Shown one piece after another: positions 31,113-36,998 of a stretch of DNA of 36,998 bases; positions within the stretch are counted from its first letter, which is position 1; every line of letters begins with the position of its first letter. A program made the translations under genes and the position numbers. The notes beneath the pieces were generated by a model. The model did not search any database. It was given only the letters and a program-made list of their open reading frames with translations, and had not been told where the DNA came from. Source of the stretch: Candidatus Bathyarchaeota archaeon. Lineage in GTDB: Archaea > Thermoproteota > Bathyarchaeia > Bathyarchaeales > DTEX01. Location of the stretch: NCBI GenBank assembly GCA_018397055.1, contig JAGTQS010000004.1, positions 1 to 36,998 of the forward strand, read 5' to 3'.

Positions 31113-32302
31113 TGAAAATAACCGACCTAAAATGTGCAATTATCGGGCAAAACCCCGTTGTCCGCATAACAACCGATGAAGGCATATACGGAATTGGAGA
31201 AATCGAATCTCCAAAGGCCTACATAAAACCTCACGTGATGTATTATAAACAATTCATCGTTGGACAAGACCCCACAAACGTAGAAAGGGTGATGCTTAGA
31301 ATCAGGAACTTGGGAAGCTTCAAACCCTGGGGAAGCGCCGTAAGCGCAATCGAAATGGCACTTTGGGACATAGCTGGAAAAGCCGCTGGACTTCCAGTCT
31401 ACAAGCTGCTTGGAGGAAAAATCCGAGACAAAGTCCGCGTGTACAATGGCGGAGTAAGGTTTCCCATGAAAGGAAGTTCTCCAGAAGACTATGAAGAAGT
31501 CATGCAAAAAATGAAAAACGCAAAAGAAGGCTTCACAATCATAAAGCAACCTATAAGCTTCCACGGCGGAGCACACAGAGTTGTCCCAAACTTCTTCTAC
31601 GGCGAAGTAGAAGACGGGTCACCATACATAAGCCGCGGACTCTTAACAGAAAAAGGACTGAAATACCTCGTTGAATGTGTGAAAGCAATGAAAGAAGTCC
31701 TAGGAGACGAGGTTGGCCTCGCTTTGGACTGTGGACCAGGATGGGTCGTGCCATCAGCAATAAAGTTCGCCAAAGCCATGGAGCCATTCAACGTAATGTG
31801 GCTTGAAGACATGATAACTGGCGACTACACGCCTTACGTGTTAGCCGACGTCTACCGCGAGGTCACACGTTCCACAAGCACAAATATTCACACAGGCGAA
31901 CAAATATACCTTAGACAAAACTTCAAAGACCTCATAGAGAAACACGCTGTTAACATAATTGGCCCAGACCCATGCGACATTGGAGGAATAGCAGAACTCA
32001 AGTGGACAGCTGAGTACGCTGACATGCATGGAATCCTCGTAGCTCCACACGGAGTCTTCAACGGCCTATTTGGGCTTGCTGCCCAGGTTCACATGTGCGC
32101 AACACTACCTAAGAACTACATTGCTTTTGAGTACCCTGTTGGAAGGCCAGAATGGTGGTACGACATAGTTGAGGGGCTGCCAAACCCAATAGTTAAAGAC
32201 GGGTTCATAGAAGTCTGGGATTCACCAGGCATGGGCGTCGACTTCAACGAAAAAGCTGCAAGAAAATACCTCCGCGAAGAAGATAAAGACTTCTTTGACT
32301 GA
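31112..32302 (+). CDS. Enolase-superfamily acid-sugar dehydratase (mandelate racemase type)
   Basis: Dehydrates a sugar acid such as gluconate or galactonate to a 2-keto-3-deoxy acid. N-terminal capping domain (about 1-115) then TIM barrel. Metal ligands, numbered from the ORF-track Met: Asp208 in ALDCGPGW, Glu234 in MWLEDMI, Glu265 in HTGEQIY; the general acid/base pair is suggested by Asp in DPCDIGGI and His315 in APHGVF. 396 aa, normal for the family. I use the second ATG (31112); the first (31106) lies in the hairpin. Its product would feed the kdgK/KDPG aldolase pair at the other end of the window. The exact acid is unknown. Confidence 0.87.
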   Translation: MKITDLKCAIIGQNPVVRITTDEGIYGIGEIESPKAYIKPHVMYYKQFIVGQDPTNVERVMLRIRNLGSFKPWGSAVSAIEMALWDIAGKAAGLPVYKLLGGKIRDKVRVYNGGVRFPMKGSSPEDYEEVMQKMKNAKEGFTIIKQPISFHGGAHRVVPNFFYGEVEDGSPYISRGLLTEKGLKYLVECVKAMKEVLGDEVGLALDCGPGWVVPSAIKFAKAMEPFNVMWLEDMITGDYTPYVLADVYREVTRSTSTNIHTGEQIYLRQNFKDLIEKHAVNIIGPDPCDIGGIAELKWTAEYADMHGILVAPHGVFNGLFGLAAQVHMCATLPKNYIAFEYPVGRPEWWYDIVEGLPNPIVKDGFIEVWDSPGMGVDFNEKAARKYLREEDKDFFD

Positions 32303-32376
32303 AAACCAAAAAGAAACAAGAATCAGGCTTAAGCAGACGAAAAAGAAGATTCGACAAAGACTCTGAATGACCAACC

Positions 32377-33669
32377 ATGTCCAACCAGATTACTCCTAAC
32401 CTAACTGCGGAAACAAAAAGATACACGGTCTCAATCGTCAGGGGAGAAAACGTCGTAGACCGCGTAAACAAAGCCATTGAACTCGTCGGCGGAATGAAGA
32501 GATTCGTCAAAAAAGGCGACAAGGTCCTCATCAAAGCTAACCTCGTAGATGGCAAACCCTACGAAACTGGTGAAACCGCTCATCCAGAAACGCTTCGAAC
32601 AATAATAAAGCAGGCAAAGACGGCAGAAGCCTCACAAGTAAAAGTCGGAGACGCCGTTACGTCTTGGGACTTGACTCTTTATAACGCGGTTGCAAAAATC
32701 GCAGAGGAAGAGGGAGCTGAATGGGTCGACCTTGGACGAAGCCCAAGAGCTGAAGTTAAGGTCGAGAATCCTGTTTTCTTCGAAAAAGTAAGCGTTGCCA
32801 AGGAATTGGTTGAATGTGACGTACTAATCAATGTTGGCACATTAAAGACCCATCACCTAGCCGGCGTAACTGTTGCCATGAAAAACTTGTACGGCGTCCT
32901 TGAGCTACAAGACCGCATAAAATATCATCGTCTTGACAAACTTGAAGAAGTCATCGTAGATTTAAACCTCGTTAAACCAAGCAGCCTAATTGTTGTTGAC
33001 GGAGGCTACACAACTCATCACTGGCCCGCGTTCGAAGTGCAGAAAATGGACCTCGCCATGGCAGGAAACAACGTCGTCTTGGTAGACGCAGTCGCAGCAA
33101 AGGTTATGGGAGCAGACCCAAAAGCGATACGCTACCTAAGATGGGCAGAGGAACACGGCTTAGGGTCAGCCAACATAGAAAAACATCAAATTTTGGGCCT
33201 AACAATTGAGGAGGCTTACCGATCAAAGACGGTGAACATGGTTGACTTCATCAACAAAGAAAGCGAGAACATAAGAATCATCAATCAAGGCGCATGCACC
33301 GGATGTTACGGTCGCCTTTCAACCGTGACGATGCAAAGATTTGATATACACTCTGCAAAAACGAAACTATATGTGCTGATGGGCCCAAACGCAAAACCGC
33401 CAAATCCAATGGAGAAAGATTCAACATTCATACTTTGCGGCAACTGCCTTGCTCCAACATTTTACAATAGGCTACAAGGAACACATGTTCCAGGCTGCCC
33501 TCCGGATCTCGAAGTCTTTGCGCAGGAACTAAGCAAATATTTGGCGCCTAGACGCCGTTTGACACGTCAAGAATGGGAGAAAATACACAAGGACATGGAA
33601 GCAAGGGGCATTAAGCTGCCAAAAGACTTCAAGCCGCCATTCTCTCAAGAACAGCAAAGAGACTTGTAA
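32377..33669 (+). CDS. DUF362 domain protein with C-terminal cysteines
   Basis: Residues about 40-260 match the DUF362 fold: VLIKANLVDGKPYETGETAHPETLR, CDVLINVGTLKTHHLAGVTVAMKNLYGVL, LIVVDGGYTTHHW, MGADPKAIRYLRWA. The C-terminal third has CTGC, CGNC and PGCPPD cysteines that could hold a metal or Fe-S cluster but lacks the two CxxCxxC ferredoxin motifs often fused to DUF362. The biochemical role of the family is not established. 430 aa, ATG start without a clear Shine-Dalgarno sequence, 74 nt after the dehydratase, so it may be in the same transcript. Confidence 0.82.
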   Translation: MSNQITPNLTAETKRYTVSIVRGENVVDRVNKAIELVGGMKRFVKKGDKVLIKANLVDGKPYETGETAHPETLRTIIKQAKTAEASQVKVGDAVTSWDLTLYNAVAKIAEEEGAEWVDLGRSPRAEVKVENPVFFEKVSVAKELVECDVLINVGTLKTHHLAGVTVAMKNLYGVLELQDRIKYHRLDKLEEVIVDLNLVKPSSLIVVDGGYTTHHWPAFEVQKMDLAMAGNNVVLVDAVAAKVMGADPKAIRYLRWAEEHGLGSANIEKHQILGLTIEEAYRSKTVNMVDFINKESENIRIINQGACTGCYGRLSTVTMQRFDIHSAKTKLYVLMGPNAKPPNPMEKDSTFILCGNCLAPTFYNRLQGTHVPGCPPDLEVFAQELSKYLAPRRRLTRQEWEKIHKDMEARGIKLPKDFKPPFSQEQQRDL

Positions 33670-33726
33670 TACGAAAACTAAGAATCACAAAACATTTTCA
33701 CTTTTCATGTTGAACCGTCAAGAAAT

Positions 33727-34638
33727 CTACTTTAACATGAATTCAAGCGCTTTTCGAGCTTTATGAGCTGTCTCAGCAGGAACTCTTACAACGTAACGTT
33801 CGTTCTTCAACGAAAGATAAAGCTTCTCAAGAGTGTGCAGCTTCATGTTTATGCATATTGCTTCGTTGTTTGCTGGAATAAAAACAGCGTCTTTCCGTGC
33901 TTCCTGCAGTTTGTGAAGCAGTCCAACTTCCGTGGCTATAATGAACTTTTTTGCTGGAGACTCTTTTGCTCTCTTGCACATTTTCGAGGTGCTTCCAACA
34001 CAATCAGCGACCTTGCAAACCTCTGGATCACATTCTGGATGAACCAGAACCTCAGCGTCAGGGTGAATTCTCTTCAGTTTCAAAATAGACTCTTTACTAA
34101 AGAGCTTGTGAACAGGACAGAAGCCGAAGGTTGGAATACTAACTAAGTGCTTCTTTGTAAAATTAGATGTATAGTGCGCAAGGTTTGTATCTGGACCGAA
34201 GAGAACGTGGTCTGAATCAACCTTGTTGACAATTTCTGCAGAGTTTGAGGAGGTGCAAACAGCATCGCACTCAGCCTTTGCTTCTGCCAAAGTATTAATG
34301 TACAAAACAATTTTGGCATCCGGATGTTCTTTACGATATACTTTAACGAGTTCAGCTGGCAACATCGCAGCCATGGGGCAAAGAGCATTCACGTCTGGTA
34401 TCAAAACCTTCTTTTCTGGATTAAGGATTGCAGCTGTCTCCGCCATGAACGTTACGCCACAGAAAACTATAATCTTCGCATCAGTTTTAGATGCGCGAAT
34501 TGAAAGCTCTAAGCTGTCACCCACGAAGTCAGCTAGGTCTTGAATTTCTGGACGCTGATAATAATGGGCAAGAATGACGGCTTGTTTACTCTTTTTTAAT
34601 GATTCAATCTTTTTCTTAAGGCTAAAACCATCGGTCAT
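33727..34638 (-). CDS. nadA: Quinolinate synthase A
   Basis: Condenses iminoaspartate with dihydroxyacetone phosphate to quinolinate for NAD synthesis, using a [4Fe-4S] cluster. The three cluster cysteines are visible at about residues 87 (ALCPMA), 174 (GFCPVHKLF) and 262 (AICINMKLHTLEKL), as in the Pyrococcus enzyme. AHYYQRPEIQDLADFVGDSLELS is the N-terminal signature. I start at the ATG at 34638 (MTDGFSLKKK), with GTGGTG just upstream; the track adds four codons to a GTG. 303 aa. nadB and nadC are not in the window. Confidence 0.95.
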   Translation of the reverse strand: MTDGFSLKKKIESLKKSKQAVILAHYYQRPEIQDLADFVGDSLELSIRASKTDAKIIVFCGVTFMAETAAILNPEKKVLIPDVNALCPMAAMLPAELVKVYRKEHPDAKIVLYINTLAEAKAECDAVCTSSNSAEIVNKVDSDHVLFGPDTNLAHYTSNFTKKHLVSIPTFGFCPVHKLFSKESILKLKRIHPDAEVLVHPECDPEVCKVADCVGSTSKMCKRAKESPAKKFIIATEVGLLHKLQEARKDAVFIPANNEAICINMKLHTLEKLYLSLKNERYVVRVPAETAHKARKALEFMLK

Positions 34639-34650
34639 GAAGCACACCAC

Positions 34651-34949
34651 GCTAACTCACGTACCTTCAAGCGAACCATGAGACGCGCTTATTTATGTTA
34701 AGTATCAAGCCAAAATCAAACATGTTCGACAAATATTAAGATAATGCTAACTGCTTTTAACATGTGATAATAATAAAAAAATCATTTCTGTCAATGTTAT
34801 AGTGTAAAACTCGATTAAATGCTTTAATAGAAAATATAAGATAATATGAATAAGACAGAATTACATATTAAACAAATAATACTTATCCTTTTAAAAAATC
34901 GTGTATGATATTTTCTGTTCAATTCTTAAACGATAAAATTTTATGAAGT
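34651..34949. other. AT-rich gap between nadA and the URO-D-like gene
   Basis: No coding frame is visible. Many A/T runs and TATA-like stretches (TTTTAAAAAATCG near 34890, ATAAAATTTTAT near 34934) suit the promoters of the divergent flanking genes. From here to the window end the base composition is clearly more AT-rich than the rest. Confidence 0.6.
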
Positions 34950-36086
34950 ATGGTTCGTATACTGTATTTTATGAATCTACTTGAAAGGCTTCTTACAGTC
35001 TTCTTAAGAAAACAGCCTGATGTTATGCCTTGGTTTGCTGATTTAACATACTGGTACAAGGCGAAATTGTATAAAAATGAATTGCCATCTAAGTATCTAG
35101 GTGAAAGCGGACAGATACGGCTGTATCGTAAATTAGGTTGTGGTAGTCATGAAGAATTATATAATCTGCCAGGTGAGGTAACATATTATGGCGTTAAACA
35201 TATTAGCTCATTGGAATCATTCAGGGATGGAACAAAAGTCTATGAGGAGAAATACAGCACTCCACTGGGCGATATTACGGGAGTAATGAAGTTTGTGCCT
35301 CAGTCATTTAGTTCGGCGCACATAAAATATCCCATTGCGACTAATCACGATCTTAAGGTTCTTCAATACATTTATAAAAACCAAGAGTTTAAACCAGACT
35401 ACTCTATTCAATACGATCGACTGAAAAAATGGAAGGGAATAGGGTTTGTAAGCTCTCTTCCGCCCCGCACTCCATTTCAAAGGATGATCGTTGAGTGGGC
35501 TGGTGTAACTAACACAGTTATGTTAATGATGAAGGAAAGCCAAGAATTTGAGGAAACCCTTCAAATAATGGCTGAGGCGGATGACCCAATATACGAGGCA
35601 ATTTGTAAATCTCCAGCTCTCGGCGTTTATTTTGGAGAAAACATAACAAGCGATGTTATTTCACCACGCATTTTCAAAAAATATCATATGTCTTATTACA
35701 TAAAAAGGGTAAAGCAACTTCACGCTGCTGGAAAAGTCATCTATGTTCATATTGATGGTACGTTGAGGGGGGTCCTGCCACTAATAGAAGCAACAGGTGT
35801 TGATTGCGCTCAATCAGTTACTCCCTCTCCTATAGGTGATATTGCTGTGGAAAGGTTACGCGAGGTCGCAGGACCAAACATAATTCTATGGGGTGGCCTT
35901 CCAGGTGTCTATTTTAGCCATTTGTATCCCGAGGAGAACCTTAGACAAATGGCGTTAAAGGTTATAGATTATCATTTAGATGGACATAAATTTATTATGG
36001 GTGTGTCTGATCAGGTTCCACCAGATGGCGACATCAACCGTGTAAAGACTATAACAGAGATAATTGAGAAACATGCGAGGTATTAG
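34950..36086 (+). CDS. Uroporphyrinogen decarboxylase family protein, AT-rich
   Basis: A URO-D superfamily TIM barrel of 378 aa: the GVYFGENITSDVISPRIFKKYH block, KVIYVHIDGTLRGVLPLIEATGVDCAQSVTPSPIGDI and IILWGGLPG. It lacks the HxC motif of corrinoid methyltransferases and is only distantly like the other URO-D-like protein at 9.3 kb. Codon use is much richer in A/T at third positions than in the genes before it, suggesting recent acquisition together with the adjacent glycosidase remnant. The second Met (34971, MNLLERLL) is a credible start because a TATA-like ATAAAATTTTAT lies too close to the first. Function unknown. Confidence 0.82.
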   Translation: MVRILYFMNLLERLLTVFLRKQPDVMPWFADLTYWYKAKLYKNELPSKYLGESGQIRLYRKLGCGSHEELYNLPGEVTYYGVKHISSLESFRDGTKVYEEKYSTPLGDITGVMKFVPQSFSSAHIKYPIATNHDLKVLQYIYKNQEFKPDYSIQYDRLKKWKGIGFVSSLPPRTPFQRMIVEWAGVTNTVMLMMKESQEFEETLQIMAEADDPIYEAICKSPALGVYFGENITSDVISPRIFKKYHMSYYIKRVKQLHAAGKVIYVHIDGTLRGVLPLIEATGVDCAQSVTPSPIGDIAVERLREVAGPNIILWGGLPGVYFSHLYPEENLRQMALKVIDYHLDGHKFIMGVSDQVPPDGDINRVKTITEIIEKHARY

Positions 36087-36156
36087 TTGAAAAATAGCCA
36101 AAAAATAGTTTTTGCACCCATCAATGACATTTTAGTTTATGTAATTTTATGCTTCC

Positions 36157-36930
36157 TTATTCTCTAATGAGTCTTACTAAATGAACAGCATATCTCTTCA
36201 TTGTTTGTTCTATTTCTAGTTTTGCTGTATCATATACATCTGATTTTATTAGGTCAAAGTCCTCCTCGCTATCGACAGCATAAAGCTCAAGTCGGAATCT
36301 CCCTTCTTCAAATGGTAGATCACTTATTCTTAGGTTATAGCCATTAAACTCAGAACCAAAGTTACTTATTAGAATTGTAACGGTCTCGTTATTGGGAGAA
36401 ATGCCAGCAATTACTGCAAAGCCTTTGCTATTCGATCCTGTACATAATAAGCGGTTTGGCGTTTCAATTAGCATCTTGAAAGCCATAAATACATAATACG
36501 CTTTGTGTGGAACACCGTTCTTGTCAAATAGCCCTCCCCATGGCCACGTATCTCCGCGATAAAATGTGGCAATATCTGGAGGATTATCCTGCAAGTAAAT
36601 CATGGTTGAGGCGATGAAAGCTGCCACTTTTGAGCTTTTGAATTCTATTTCATAGTTTTCGCCAGGTTGGAAGTTCCATTCCGTTAGCAAGCTTTCTATC
36701 GAGGAAAAACCATTATTCTTCATGCATTCATGAACTTGTTCAGCCCTAAAATATATGTCATAAGGTTCTTTAGAGTATGCATGCCATGAGATAAAGTCTA
36801 TAGGGACGTTATTTGTCTTGCAGTATTTTAGAAACTGATCGAGGAATGTTATGTTCCAAGCTAGTGCTGGTCCGCCCACTTTTAGGTTTGGATTGTAACT
36901 TTTAACTAAAGTTTGGCAAATTTTTGGCTT
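36157..36930 (-). pseudogene. GH39-like glycoside hydrolase, N-terminal part missing
   Basis: The track ORF begins at MGGPALAWN (36879), but the same frame continues upstream through SYNPNLKVGGPA, a normal internal GH39-type segment, with no start codon before an in-frame TAA near 36950. Downstream, FISWHAYSKEP, a probable catalytic nucleophile in SLLTEWNF, and a C-terminal beta-sandwich region (YAVHLVRLIRE) follow the family order. The segment with the acid/base Glu (NEP) is absent, and the sequence to the window edge has stops in all three frames, so the gene is truncated or decayed. Intact members cleave beta-xylosides or related glycosides. It is AT-rich like the neighbouring URO-D gene. 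Confidence 0.68.
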
Positions 36931-36998
36931 TTGCCCATTTCTTTAAAGTATTTTACCAAAATAATGTTAATTTTTCATATTTGGAACTCCATTTTTTG

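Overview
This window is archaeal, most likely a Thermoproteota-type lineage such as Bathyarchaeia; the lineage is inferred from gene content and not proven. Signs are an archaeal-type AsnRS, a UPF0282 metallo-hydrolase, an HMG-CoA synthase of the mevalonate route, a Mrp/MinD-type HypB beside HypA, leaderless and GGTG-type starts, many TTG/GTG starts, and a tRNA-His with an apparent insertion in its D-arm. About 32 protein genes and two tRNA genes are supported. There is no rRNA, CRISPR array or recognisable insertion sequence.

Layout. 0-2.2 kb (minus): asnS and a zinc-finger/DUF7662-like protein. 2.2-4.4 kb (plus): KDG kinase and a KDPG-aldolase fused to a VOC domain. 4.3-7.6 kb: nickel-hydrogenase maturation genes hypB (Mrp type), hypA and hypE, with a Lys-rich SAP-like protein between hypA and hypE. 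7.6-17.6 kb: a loose cluster of carbohydrate enzymes (xylose-isomerase-like protein, two MDR dehydrogenases, a DTE/IolO-like epimerase, two Gfo/Idh/MocA oxidoreductases), interspersed with a URO-D-like protein, a methyltransferase, a membrane-anchored winged-helix regulator, tRNA-Ala(UGC) and tRNA-His(GUG). 17.6-21.2 kb: purS-purL-purQ operon. 21.2-25.4 kb: DAP-dehydrogenase-like oxidoreductase, UPF0282, a second HypE-like PurM-fold protein, and a zinc-ribbon SpoIIM-like membrane protein. 25.4-27.7 kb: a gene-poor regulatory stretch with two winged-helix regulators, one of them a frameshifted HTH-Roadblock gene, plus tiny ORFs. 27.7-33.7 kb: M29 aminopeptidase, HMG-CoA synthase with a perfect internal 589-bp duplication, an enolase-superfamily acid-sugar dehydratase, and a DUF362 protein. 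33.7-37 kb: nadA, then a visibly more AT-rich tail with a second URO-D-like gene and a truncated GH39-like glycosidase that has lost its N-terminal part.

How it fits together. Dehydrogenases, isomerases/epimerases, a dehydratase, KDG kinase and KDPG aldolase could together oxidise a sugar or polyol to 2-keto-3-deoxygluconate, phosphorylate it and cleave it to pyruvate and glyceraldehyde-3-phosphate. This is a semi-phosphorylative Entner-Doudoroff-like route, and the composition recalls the Thermotoga inositol pathway. Substrate assignment is inference. The most striking local anomaly is the in-frame HMG-CoA synthase duplication. Its 11-nt junction is the reverse complement of sequence inside the repeat, which points either to a recent template-switch mutation or to an assembly/amplification chimera.
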